From the NCBI GenBank assembly GCA_944382045.1, contig CALWMT010000068.1, positions 1-10,251 on the forward strand: DNA of 10,251 nt, written 5' to 3'. The DNA comes from an uncultured Enterocloster sp. (lineage in GTDB: Bacteria; Bacillota; Clostridia; Lachnospirales; Lachnospiraceae). Below, one piece after another: positions 1-6,598 of the stretch. The notes below the pieces were generated by a model. It did not search any database. It was not told the DNA's origin and worked only from the letters and a program-made list of their open reading frames with translations. The position numbers were made by a program, and so were the translations under genes. The stretch's first letter is position 1. Each line of letters starts with the position of its first letter.

Positions 1-1245
1 GGAGATATCTCTATGCGCCAGAAGCGCAAGGATGAAATCACTCCGGAGGAGATCCGCGAATATAAGATCACGGGATGTCCCTCCGTGGGCGCCTGTACCT
101 TCCTGGGCACAGCCTCCACCATGCAGTGCATGGCAGAGGCCCTGGGCATGGCCCTTCCGGGGAGCGCCCTGGTGCCTGCGACGATGCGGGATATTTTGGA
201 GTACGCAAGGCTTGCGGGCCGTAAGATTATGGAGCTGGCGGAAAGGGGAATTACGCCCTCTCAGATTGTCACGCCGGCCTCTATGCGCAATGCGATCATT
301 GTACACAGTGCCATCGGCGGCTCCACCAATGCGGCGATCCATCTTCCGGCGATTGCCAGGGAGGCTGGCTTTGAGCTTCCGATCGAGTGGTTTGATGAGA
401 TCAATCACAAGATCCCGCACCTGTGCAATGTGAATCCCAGCGGCCAGCATCTGACGGAAAGCTTCTGGTTTGCGGGCGGTGTTCCCATGGTTCAGCTGAT
501 GCTGCGGGAATACCTGGATCTGGATGTGATGACGGTGACGGGAAAGACGCTGGGGGAGAACTTGGAGATCATACAGAAGGACGGATTCTTTGGCCGCAAT
601 GAGCGGTATCTTCACAATTATGGCCTGAAGCGGGAGGATGTGATCTTCCCCGTGGAGAAGGTGAAGGAGAATGGCTCTGTGGCTGTCTTAAAGGGCAATC
701 TGGCGCCGGAGGGGGCAGTGATCAAGTATTCTGCCTGCGCGCCGGAGATGCGCAGCCACAAGGGACCGGCCCGGGTCTATGACAGCGAGGAGGCAGCTCA
801 TGACGATGTGGTCAATAAGCGGGTGAAGCCGGGCGACATTCTGGTTATCCGCTATGAGGGACCCAGAGGAAGCGGGATGCCGGAGATGCTTATGACTACG
901 GAGGCCATTGTCTGTGACGAGGATCTGAACGGGCATGTCTCCCTTGTGACGGACGGCAGATTTTCAGGGGCCACCAGGGGGGCGGCGATCGGCCATGTGT
1001 CCCCGGAGGCTGCCAGGGGCGGCCCGCTGGCTTTTGTCAAAACCGGTGATATCATCGCGTATGACGTGGAGAAGAGAAGCCTCGATGTGGTAGGAATTGA
1101 CGGAAAGGAGGTCTCTCCTGAGGAGGTGGAGGCTGTGTTTGCCAAGCGGCGGGCGGAAGGGTACAGGCCCCAGCCCAAGCGCAAGGGACTTTATGGGCGT
1201 TACACCAGCCATGCACTTTCTGCGATGGAGGGAGCGGGATATTAA
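1..1245 (+). CDS. IlvD/Edd-family dehydratase, probably sugar-acid (aldonate) dehydratase; 5' end outside window
   Basis: Members are Fe-S, Mg-dependent enzymes that dehydrate a 2,3-dihydroxy acid to a 2-keto-3-deoxy acid. The frame is open to base 1. Although ATG 13 has a GGAG upstream, a start there would lack roughly 160-190 N-terminal residues that hold the first cluster cysteines and Mg ligands, so I treat the gene as cut by the window edge. Numbered from that ATG, residues 21-37 (GCPSVGACTFLGTASTM) hold the last cluster cysteine (C28). Residues near 315-325 give the family signature SLVTDGRFSG, preceded by GPRGSGMPEM. The C-terminus looks complete. The TFLGTASTM wording and the aldolase next door favour a sugar-acid substrate (xylonate or similar) over the branched-chain amino acid intermediate; that part is inference. 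The stop lies 2 nt before the aldolase start, so the two are probably coupled. Family call sure, substrate unsure. Confidence 0.9.
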   Translation, partial: GDISMRQKRKDEITPEEIREYKITGCPSVGACTFLGTASTMQCMAEALGMALPGSALVPATMRDILEYARLAGRKIMELAERGITPSQIVTPASMRNAIIVHSAIGGSTNAAIHLPAIAREAGFELPIEWFDEINHKIPHLCNVNPSGQHLTESFWFAGGVPMVQLMLREYLDLDVMTVTGKTLGENLEIIQKDGFFGRNERYLHNYGLKREDVIFPVEKVKENGSVAVLKGNLAPEGAVIKYSACAPEMRSHKGPARVYDSEEAAHDDVVNKRVKPGDILVIRYEGPRGSGMPEMLMTTEAIVCDEDLNGHVSLVTDGRFSGATRGAAIGHVSPEAARGGPLAFVKTGDIIAYDVEKRSLDVVGIDGKEVSPEEVEAVFAKRRAEGYRPQPKRKGLYGRYTSHALSAMEGAGY

Positions 1246-1247
1246 TT

Positions 1248-2138
1248 ATGAAGGCAGAATATATTACGCCGGCAGTTACGCCCTTTACGGAGGAGGGAAA
1301 GCCGGATTGGGAGAGCTTAAAGGCGCTCTATGAGCATCTGATTTCCGGGGGAGTGAGCGGAATCCTTGTGCTGGGAAGCATCGGAGAGTTTTTTGCTGTT
1401 CCCATGGAGGAGAAGCGGGAGATCATCCGGTTTGCTGCGGAGCAGATCAAGGGCCGCGTGAAGTTTTTTGCTGGCACAGGCAGCATGATTCCCGGGGAGA
1501 CTGCGGAGCTGTCCCGCTTTGCCCTGGAGGCAGGAGCGGACGGCGTGGTGGTGATTTCACCCTATTATTTTACGCTGACCCAGGACAGCATCTATGATTT
1601 TTATGCGGACCTGGCGGAGAAGGTTTCCGGAGATATCTACATCTACAATTTTCCTGACCGGACCGGCTATAATATATCGGCAGAGACCATGGGACGGCTG
1701 GCGGAAAAGTACCCGAATATCGTGGGCTGCAAGGATACTATGTCCGGCATGGACCACACCCGGGAGATCATCAAGCGCATAAAGCCGGTGCGCCCGGACT
1801 TTAAGGTATATTCGGGCTTTGACGATAATTTTGGCTATAATGTGATGTCCGGCGGCGACGGATGCATCGGCGGTCTCTCCAATGTGCTTCCCGGCTTCTT
1901 TAAGGAGTGGATGGATGCCTTTGAACGGGAGGATGCGGCGGCTCTTTCCGCCAAGCAGCAGGAGATCAACAGGCTCATGGATATCTACAGCGTGGGAACG
2001 CCCTTTGTGCCCTACATCAAGGCGGCGATGAAGGCGCTGGGGATTATCCGGTGCGCAAGGGCCTCCTTCCCCCTTCCGTCTGCGGATGAGAGGGATGTGG
2101 AGAGGCTTCTGGAGATCTCGAAGGGCTATGTGCGCTGA
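1248..2138 (+). CDS. DapA-family (class I) 2-keto-3-deoxy-aldonate aldolase, YagE-like
   Basis: Predicted TIM-barrel aldolase of 296 aa, the usual family length, acting in the cytoplasm. It would split a 2-keto-3-deoxy sugar acid into pyruvate and an aldehyde through a Schiff base. Visible landmarks are GSIGEF at 43-48 (the substrate-carboxylate loop, GTTGE in true dihydrodipicolinate synthases), Y133 in YIYNFPDRTG, the Schiff-base lysine K162 in GCKDT, and GGDGCIGG at 202-209. The YNFP, GCKDT, FDDNF and GTPFV stretches resemble E. coli YagE as I remember it, more than DapA or NanA. Start: ATG 1248 with GGAGGGAG at 1227-1234, inside the previous gene, so translation is likely coupled to the dehydratase. 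Dehydratase plus aldolase make two successive steps of an oxidative pentose or hexose acid route. Alternatives are N-acetylneuraminate lyase or DHDPS; the S-I replacement of the DHDPS threonines argues against DHDPS. Confidence 0.88.
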   Translation: MKAEYITPAVTPFTEEGKPDWESLKALYEHLISGGVSGILVLGSIGEFFAVPMEEKREIIRFAAEQIKGRVKFFAGTGSMIPGETAELSRFALEAGADGVVVISPYYFTLTQDSIYDFYADLAEKVSGDIYIYNFPDRTGYNISAETMGRLAEKYPNIVGCKDTMSGMDHTREIIKRIKPVRPDFKVYSGFDDNFGYNVMSGGDGCIGGLSNVLPGFFKEWMDAFEREDAAALSAKQQEINRLMDIYSVGTPFVPYIKAAMKALGIIRCARASFPLPSADERDVERLLEISKGYVR

Positions 2139-2160
2139 TACGGACTATATACGCAGCTCG

Positions 2161-2179
2161 CGGGATGCACGGCATCCTG
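2161..2179 (+). other. Intercistronic hairpin between aldolase and beta-helix gene
   Basis: GGATGC (2163-2168), loop ACG, GCATCC (2172-2177), extended by a G-U and a C-G pair. No T-run follows, so it is not a normal terminator; it could be an mRNA-processing or stabilising element within one transcript. Short enough to be chance. Confidence 0.35.
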
Positions 2180-2197
2180 TAGAACATACAAACCATT

Positions 2198-2204
2198 AAG
2201 GAGG
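2198..2204 (+). promoter_or_regulatory. Strong ribosome binding site of the beta-helix gene
   Basis: AAGGAGG, complementary to the 16S 3' end, 5 nt before ATG 2210. It fixes this start. No clear promoter was found in the 71-nt gap after the aldolase gene, which suits co-transcription. Confidence 0.8.
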
Positions 2205-2209
2205 GAGTT

Positions 2210-4210
2210 ATGAAGTATTTTGTTTCAGCAAGTGCAGGACGGGGAGGAGACGGCTCCAAGGAGCGGCCCTTCCAGACGATCACCGAGGCGGCAAAGCTTG
2301 CCGTGGCCGGTGATGAAGTGATTGTGGCTCCGGGCGTGTACAGAGAGTATGTAAATCCTGTGAACGCAGGAACCAAGGAGGCTCCGATTGTTTACCGCTC
2401 AGAGGTGATGCGGGGTGCAGTGATCACCGGTGCAGAGGAAGTAAAGAACTGGAAGCCTTATGAGGGAGACGTATGGACAGCGCGGATCTCCAATGGGATT
2501 TTCGGAGCGTACAATCCCTATACCACGCTGGTTTCCGGCGACTGGTACAACTCTACCATCAAGCCGGTTCACACTGGCGAGGTGTATCTGAACGGGAAGG
2601 CCATGTATGAGGAGGTTGTGATGGAGAAGGTGCTCCATCCGGAGAAGAATTATTCCTCATGGGATCCCGACGGCACACTGTATACCTGGTACACGGAGCA
2701 GGATGGGGATGACACGATCATCTATGCGAATTTCCAGGGCGCAGATCCCAACAAGGAGAATGTGGAGATCAATGTGCGCAGGAACTGCTTCTATCCTGAC
2801 AAGACAGGCGTGAACTATATTACGCTTTCCGGCTTTGTGGTAAAGCAGGCAGCCACCCAGTGGGCGCCGCCTACGGCTTACCAGGAGGGAATGATCGGCC
2901 CGCATTGGTCCAAGGGATGGATCATCGAGGACTGCGAGGTGTCTGATTCCCGCTGCTCCGGTATTTCTCTCGGAAAGTATCTGCAGCCCAACAATGAGAA
3001 CAAGTGGACCACCGGTTATCTGAAGGACGGAACCCAGACCGAGCGTGACGCCATCTGCCAGGCTCAGCTGGAGGGATGGACCAAGGAGAATATCGGCTCC
3101 CACATTGTGCGCCGCTGCGATATCCATGACTGCGGACAGACCGGAATCGTGGGACATCTGGGCGGAGTGTTCTCCATCATCGAGGACAACCATATTCATC
3201 ACATCAACAATAAGCAGGATCTGGCCGGCGCGGAGATCGGCGGCATCAAGATGCATGCGGCCATCGACGTGATTTACCGCCGCAACCACATCCACCACTG
3301 CACCAGAGGCCTCTGGCTCGACTGGCAGGCACAGGGCACCCGTGTGACCCAGAACCTCTTCCATGACAATGAGCCGCCCAAGGGCACCAAGATCGGCGAG
3401 CGTCTGGCGCTGGGCGAGGACATCTTTGTGGAGGTTTCCCATGGGCCCACGCTGATTGACAACAATATTTTCCTGTCCTACCACAGCATCCGGCTGAGCA
3501 CCCAGGGCGTGGCCATGGTGCACAATCTGATCGCGGGATCCTTTACCTGGGTAGGCGGAGGAACGGATAACGGAGGACACAGATTCCCCACAACCCGCTA
3601 TACGCCCTACCATGTGCCTCATAGAACAGAGGTTGCAGGCTTCATGAGCATTCTTCACGGAGATGACAGGTTCTACAACAATGTTTTCGTGAAGCGCCCG
3701 GACCGCCAGGATCTGATTGATTTTGGAAAGACCAGCGAGGATCCCAGAATGTACGAAACGATCTGCGGAACCAAGCCCTTTGACGGATATCCGGATCCGG
3801 AGACATATTTTGCACAGTTCTCCAAGATGACGACCCAGGACCGCAGCTACAGGGATCTGTACTATGATCATCTTCCTGTATATACGGGCGGAAATGTATT
3901 CTTCAACGGTGCAAAGCCCTGCGATACAGAGAAGAACTTCGTGGAGGATACGGAGCATGAGGTGAAGCTGGAGCTGAGAGAGCAGGATGGCCGCTATTAT
4001 GTGGACACAAATCTCTGCGAGTATCTGCCCGCCATGGAGACGCCCTTTGTATCCACGGAGCTTTTGGGAGAGGCATTCGAGCCGGAGCAGAGGTTTGAGA
4101 ATCCGGATGGGACGCCGATCTTCTTCGACAGGGATTATTTTGGAGCACCCAGAGGAATCCATCCGGTGCCCGGACCCTTTGAGAAGAAGGGTGAGGAGCC
4201 TGTTTATTGA
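2210..4210 (+). CDS. Right-handed parallel beta-helix glycosidase, probable GH120 beta-xylosidase
   Basis: 666 aa with no signal peptide or TM segment, so cytoplasmic. Residues 2-50 form a DUF1565-like start (YFVSASAGRGGDGS, then RPFQTI and DEVIVAPGVYREYV). About 85-195 (VYLNGKAM, DDTIIYANFQG, NVEINVRRNCF) looks like an inserted beta-sandwich. From about 200 to 445 come beta-helix coils with repeated N/H/D-rich turns (IIEDNHIHH, VIYRRNHIHH, RVTQNLFHDN, LIDNNIF). Family knowledge: GH120 XylC of Thermoanaerobacterium has this build and uses an Asp nucleophile and a Glu acid/base. The matching residues here would be D371 in GLWLDW and E408 in DIFVEVSHG. They are 37 apart rather than 23, because about 14 residues are inserted. 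It would trim imported xylo-oligosaccharides; no secreted form is suggested. The gene ends in tandem stops (TGA TAG) before a strong terminator. Alternatives: another beta-helix hydrolase or lyase. Family fairly sure, substrate inferred. Confidence 0.78.
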   Translation: MKYFVSASAGRGGDGSKERPFQTITEAAKLAVAGDEVIVAPGVYREYVNPVNAGTKEAPIVYRSEVMRGAVITGAEEVKNWKPYEGDVWTARISNGIFGAYNPYTTLVSGDWYNSTIKPVHTGEVYLNGKAMYEEVVMEKVLHPEKNYSSWDPDGTLYTWYTEQDGDDTIIYANFQGADPNKENVEINVRRNCFYPDKTGVNYITLSGFVVKQAATQWAPPTAYQEGMIGPHWSKGWIIEDCEVSDSRCSGISLGKYLQPNNENKWTTGYLKDGTQTERDAICQAQLEGWTKENIGSHIVRRCDIHDCGQTGIVGHLGGVFSIIEDNHIHHINNKQDLAGAEIGGIKMHAAIDVIYRRNHIHHCTRGLWLDWQAQGTRVTQNLFHDNEPPKGTKIGERLALGEDIFVEVSHGPTLIDNNIFLSYHSIRLSTQGVAMVHNLIAGSFTWVGGGTDNGGHRFPTTRYTPYHVPHRTEVAGFMSILHGDDRFYNNVFVKRPDRQDLIDFGKTSEDPRMYETICGTKPFDGYPDPETYFAQFSKMTTQDRSYRDLYYDHLPVYTGGNVFFNGAKPCDTEKNFVEDTEHEVKLELREQDGRYYVDTNLCEYLPAMETPFVSTELLGEAFEPEQRFENPDGTPIFFDRDYFGAPRGIHPVPGPFEKKGEEPVY

Positions 4211-4232
4211 TAGGAAAAATGCTTTGCTCTGA

Positions 4233-4253
4233 CAGCGCCGTAAGCGGCGGCTG
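4233..4253 (+). other. Small GC hairpin before the terminator
   Basis: CAGCGCCG (4233-4240), loop TAAG, CGGCGGCTG (4245-4253), pairing with one bulged G. It lies 23 nt after the stop and just before the main terminator hairpin; it may protect the transcript end or have no role. Confidence 0.3.
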
Positions 4254-4261
4254 AGGATGCT

Positions 4262-4309
4262 AAAAAAGCCAGTCCTGCGGCTTTATCGGCCGCAGAGGCT
4301 GGCTTTTTT
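4262..4309. terminator. Bidirectional rho-independent terminator
   Basis: A6 (4262-4267), GCCAG (4268-4272), CTGCGGC (4275-4281), a 7-nt loop, GCCGCAG (4289-4295), CTGGC (4299-4303), then T6 (4304-4309). The T/C and AGG joints pair as well, with only one A bulged. The A-run on one side and T-run on the other let it stop transcription both ways, serving the beta-helix gene (+) and the galE-transporter unit (-), which converge here. Confidence 0.93.
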
Positions 4310-4344
4310 GGCGCGCCCGGCGGGCGCACGCTCTAGCGGAAGGC

Positions 4345-5238
4345 TCAGGAGGCCTGGCTGCTCCTGCTTTCGATCCGCGAGTAAAAAATCACGCCGCCGA
4401 GAATCACAGCTCCGCCGATTACCTGCAGGGGCCGGGGGATCTCGTGAAAGAGAAATGCGGCGAATACAGCCGCCACAACAGGCTCACACAGCTTGGAGGC
4501 GGATACAAAGGTGGGTGACAGGAATTTTAGGCACCAGCTGAATATGCTGTGTCCCAGGATGGTGGAAAAGATGGCAAGCAGCAGGCCTACCACAATTCCG
4601 CTCATCCCGTATCCGGTCAGGGGACAGCCCTGGGCCAGGGTTATGAGAAGCAGCGTGATGGCGGAGGCAATATATACCAGGTAGGTATATATGGTGGTGG
4701 AGGTGCTGGTCCGGGCAATCCGTCCAATCAGGGTGTAGACAGCAGTGGCCCATGCGGCAAGCAGGGCAAGGATGTCCCCGTACAGATGGGAGCCGCCGCC
4801 TGATGAGTCGGAAAAGGCAATTATGATGCTGCCGGCCACGGTGACGGCGATGGCAAGGCAGGCCTTTCCGGTCAGCCTCCCTTTCAGGAAAAAGCACCAC
4901 CCCAGAGCGACCCAGATTACCTCCGTGCAGACAATGGTCGTGGAGCTGGCCACAGAGGTGTGCCGCAGGGACTCAAACCAGATGGCAAGATGCAGCGCGA
5001 GAAATACCCCGCTGACTGCGCACAGCAGAAGCGTGGTGCGGTCTGTATGTGCAAGCTCCGTCCGGCGCTTTTTCGAAAGGAATACTGCCGGTGACATGAG
5101 AAGCACGGTCCACAGCAGGCGGTAGGCCGCAGTGACGGCCGAGGGCGCCTGGGAATATTTTACTAAAATAGATGACAAGGAAATCCCGATGATTCCGACC
5201 GCAATCAGAATCATCGGGTGTTTTTCGAAATAGCTCAT
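4345..5238 (-). CDS. EamA/DMT-superfamily 10-TM transporter
   Basis: 297 aa and strongly hydrophobic, an inner-membrane protein with two EamA repeats at about 10-142 and 153-286 and roughly ten TM helices. The second repeat ends in the typical pattern CEPVVAAVF, FLFHE, IGGAVILGGVIFY. Family members export or import small metabolites (amino acids, nucleotide sugars, drugs); the substrate cannot be read from the sequence. The start is the MSYFEKH methionine, 20 nt after the galE stop. The only Shine-Dalgarno candidate (AAAGGGG, - strand, 5254-5260) overlaps the galE stop and is 15 nt away, longer than ideal, so translational coupling to galE is likely. M9 is a possible alternative start. Transcription ends at 4262-4309. 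Placement behind galE might hint at a sugar-related substrate, but this is weak. Confidence 0.88.
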   Translation of the reverse strand: MSYFEKHPMILIAVGIIGISLSSILVKYSQAPSAVTAAYRLLWTVLLMSPAVFLSKKRRTELAHTDRTTLLLCAVSGVFLALHLAIWFESLRHTSVASSTTIVCTEVIWVALGWCFFLKGRLTGKACLAIAVTVAGSIIIAFSDSSGGGSHLYGDILALLAAWATAVYTLIGRIARTSTSTTIYTYLVYIASAITLLLITLAQGCPLTGYGMSGIVVGLLLAIFSTILGHSIFSWCLKFLSPTFVSASKLCEPVVAAVFAAFLFHEIPRPLQVIGGAVILGGVIFYSRIESRSSQAS

Positions 5239-5258
5239 ACGTCAGTCAGAATTCCCCT

Positions 5259-6275
5259 TTATTCTCTATATCCATTGGGATTCATGGACTGCCATCTCCA
5301 GGAGTCGGCGCACATCTCGTCAATTCCCTTCTCAGCCACCCAGCCAAGCTCTGCCTTGGCCTTGGCGCAGTCCGCGTAGCAGGTGGCGATATCTCCATCC
5401 CGGCGGGGCTTGATCTCGTACCTTAAGGTTTTGCCGCAGGCCTTCTCGTAGGCGCGGAGCACCTCAAGCACGCTGTAGCCATTGCCTGTTCCCAGATTGT
5501 AGACGCTCACGCCCTCCTTGGCCTCCAGCTTCTTGAGGGCCTTCACATGTCCCTTGGCCAGATCTACCACATGGATATAATCTCGGACGCCGGTTCCGTC
5601 GGGAGTGTCGTAATCATTTCCAAATACATTCAGATGATCCAGCTTGCCCACCGCTACCTGGGCGATGTAGGGAACCAGGTTGTTGGGGATGCCCTTGGGA
5701 TCCTCGCCGATCAGGCCGCTCTCATGGGCGCCGATGGGGTTGAAGTAGCGAAGCAGGATCACGTTCCACTCCGGATCTGCCGTGTGCAGGTCTGTGAGGA
5801 TCTGCTCCAGCATGCCCTTGGTCCGTCCATAGGGATTGGTGATCTCGCCCTTGGGGCAGCTCTCCGTGATGGGAATCTCCGCCGGATCGCCGTAGACCGT
5901 GGCGGAGGAGCTGAATACGATGTTCTTTACGCCGTGATTCCTCATCTCGTCACAGAGAATCAGGGTTCCCGTCAGGTTGTTGTGATAATATTCCAGGGGC
6001 TTATGTACAGACTCGCCCACAGCCTTTAATCCGGCAAAATGAATGACGGACTCGATTTTTTCCTGGTCAAAAATTCTCTTAACCCCCTCCCGATCCAGCA
6101 GGTCGGTCTGATAGAAGACAACCTTCTTTCCTGTGATCTGCTCCACACGCTCCAGGGCCTTCTCACTGGAATTGTAGAGGTTGTCCACAACTACCACCTC
6201 ATAGCCCGCGTTCAACAGCTCCACGCAGGTGTGGCTTCCGATGTACCCGGCTCCGCCGGTCACTAAAACTGCCAT
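5259..6275 (-). CDS. galE: UDP-glucose 4-epimerase
   Basis: Interconverts UDP-glucose and UDP-galactose with bound NAD+ in the Leloir pathway and supplies UDP-Gal for envelope glycans. 338 aa, the same length as E. coli GalE. It shows the Rossmann motif GGAGYIGSH (7-15), D31 for the NAD ribose (VVVDNLYNSS), S124 (FSSSATVYGD), the catalytic pair Y149/K153 in NPYGRTK, RYFNPIGAHESG (176-187) and YNLGTGNGYSVLEV (259-272). A 16-residue upstream extension is open, but AAAGGAGG at 6283-6290 lies 7 nt from the chosen ATG, and the Rossmann fold begins at residue 2, so the shorter start is right. It is the first gene of a unit with the EamA transporter. No GalK or GalT gene is in view, so the role here may be mainly in glycan synthesis. 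Confidence 0.97.
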   Translation of the reverse strand: MAVLVTGGAGYIGSHTCVELLNAGYEVVVVDNLYNSSEKALERVEQITGKKVVFYQTDLLDREGVKRIFDQEKIESVIHFAGLKAVGESVHKPLEYYHNNLTGTLILCDEMRNHGVKNIVFSSSATVYGDPAEIPITESCPKGEITNPYGRTKGMLEQILTDLHTADPEWNVILLRYFNPIGAHESGLIGEDPKGIPNNLVPYIAQVAVGKLDHLNVFGNDYDTPDGTGVRDYIHVVDLAKGHVKALKKLEAKEGVSVYNLGTGNGYSVLEVLRAYEKACGKTLRYEIKPRRDGDIATCYADCAKAKAELGWVAEKGIDEMCADSWRWQSMNPNGYRE

Positions 6276-6282
6276 AGCTTCT

Positions 6283-6290
6283 CCTCCTTT
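6283..6290 (-). promoter_or_regulatory. galE ribosome binding site
   Basis: AAAGGAGG on the - strand, 7 nt from the ATG at 6275. It decides against the longer in-frame start at 6323. Confidence 0.88.
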
Positions 6291-6333
6291 TAATCGCCGG
6301 CACCGCCTGCAGGCAGTGCGCACATAGATGCGT

Positions 6334-6354
6334 GGGAGGCCGCAGCAGCCTCCC
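6334..6354 (-). other. Hairpin in the galE leader
   Basis: GGGAGGC (6334-6340) and GCCTCCC (6348-6354) form a perfect 7-bp stem with a 7-nt loop, just downstream of the predicted galE start point. No T-run follows. A 10-bp palindrome, GCCTGCAGGC (6305-6314), lies between it and the ribosome site. The leader of about 85 nt could be structured or regulatory. Confidence 0.4.
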
Positions 6355-6368
6355 CGCTCTTATAGATT

Positions 6369-6397
6369 AGTATATACGCAGATGGGGAAGAAAACAA
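6369..6397 (-). promoter_or_regulatory. Predicted sigma-A-type promoter of galE
   Basis: On the - strand: -35 TTGTTT (6392-6397), 17-bp spacer, -10 TATACT (6369-6374). The spacing is ideal, the -10 differs from consensus by one base, and the -35 is partial. It would drive galE and the transporter gene. Confidence 0.6.
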
Positions 6398-6445
6398 TGC
6401 ACTATTTTTCAATGAATTTATAATATTTTTTGCGGCCATGCAGGA

Positions 6446-6491
6446 CGGCCGGGCGGCAGGGGATTTTGCGGCCGGGCGGACAGGGGATTTT
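6446..6491. repeat. Imperfect tandem repeat, two copies of 22/23 bp
   Basis: Copy 1 is 6446-6467 and copy 2 is 6469-6491. Both read CGGCCGGGCGG, then CAGGGGATTTT; copy 2 has one extra A at the join. One base separates the copies. It lies just upstream of the LexA boxes, in a GC-rich island between AT-rich stretches. Function unknown; copy number could vary by slippage. Confidence 0.8.
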
Positions 6492-6492
6492 C

Positions 6493-6594
6493 ATGAAAAA
6501 AGAACAAATGTTCGAGAGAGTACTTGCAATCGTCCTGTATATGTGGTATGCTATCGATAACGAACATATGTTCGAGCATATAGATTGGACGTGA
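6493..6594 (+). CDS. Possible 33-aa leader ORF upstream of the radical-SAM gene
   Basis: ATG 6493 follows AGGGGA (6482-6487) at 5 nt, the frame runs 33 codons (start MKKEQMFERV, end HMFEHIDWT), and TGA at 6592-6594 falls 4 nt before the next gene's ATG. Both LexA boxes lie inside it and account for its repeated MFE. The predicted LexA-controlled promoter starts transcription near 6559, after this ATG, so it would be made only from a more upstream promoter. Probably chance, but the ribosome site and the spacing to the next gene are suggestive. Confidence 0.2.
   Translation: MKKEQMFERVLAIVLYMWYAIDNEHMFEHIDWT
6501..6514. promoter_or_regulatory. LexA (SOS) box 1
   Basis: AGAACAAATGTTCG has the GAAC-N4-GTTC core (6502-6513) of the Gram-positive LexA operator, with one outer base off the 14-bp consensus. 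It lies about 10 bp upstream of the predicted -35 and 60 bp from box 2, near six helical turns, so two LexA dimers could sit on the same DNA face. Confidence 0.85.
6524..6552 (+). promoter_or_regulatory. Predicted promoter of the radical-SAM operon
   Basis: -35 TTGCAA (6524-6529), 17-bp spacer, -10 TATGCT (6547-6552), with the start expected near 6559. It lies between the two LexA boxes, and box 2 would cover about +3 to +16, a classic position for repression. Confidence 0.55.
6561..6574. promoter_or_regulatory. LexA (SOS) box 2, perfect consensus
   Basis: CGAACATATGTTCG is a perfect 14-bp palindrome and an exact match to the Bacillus-type LexA operator. It overlaps the expected transcription start of the downstream operon. 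Confidence 0.93.
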
Positions 6595-6598
6595 CATT

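Noticed and set aside
13..1245. Complete dehydratase starting at ATG 13
   Set aside because: It would lack the N-terminal cluster cysteines and metal ligands of the family, and the frame is open through base 1, so the start is most likely upstream of the window.
2146..2156. Shared 11-mer TATATACGCAG at 2146-2156 and 6371-6381
   Set aside because: Only 11 bp, in different settings (an intercistronic gap and the galE promoter spacer); chance is a sufficient explanation.
2657..4162. A 501-codon open frame on the - strand, opposite the beta-helix gene
   Set aside because: The + strand gene has clear family motifs and a strong ribosome site. The antisense frame stays open because the sense codons rarely give reverse stops, and its translation has no recognisable domain.
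4313..4327. GCGCCCG/CGGGCGC inverted repeat after the terminator
   Set aside because: The arms are one base apart and lack a T-run; likely incidental GC-rich sequence beside the real terminator.
6276..6323. 16-residue N-terminal extension of GalE
   Set aside because: AAAGGAGG directly precedes the shorter start, the extension (RRCRRLKGG-like) is not a GalE sequence, and the shorter form has the standard 338 aa.
6369..6574. Control of galE by the LexA boxes
   Set aside because: Both boxes lie more than 100 bp upstream of the galE promoter and bracket the opposite-strand promoter, so direct repression of galE is unlikely.
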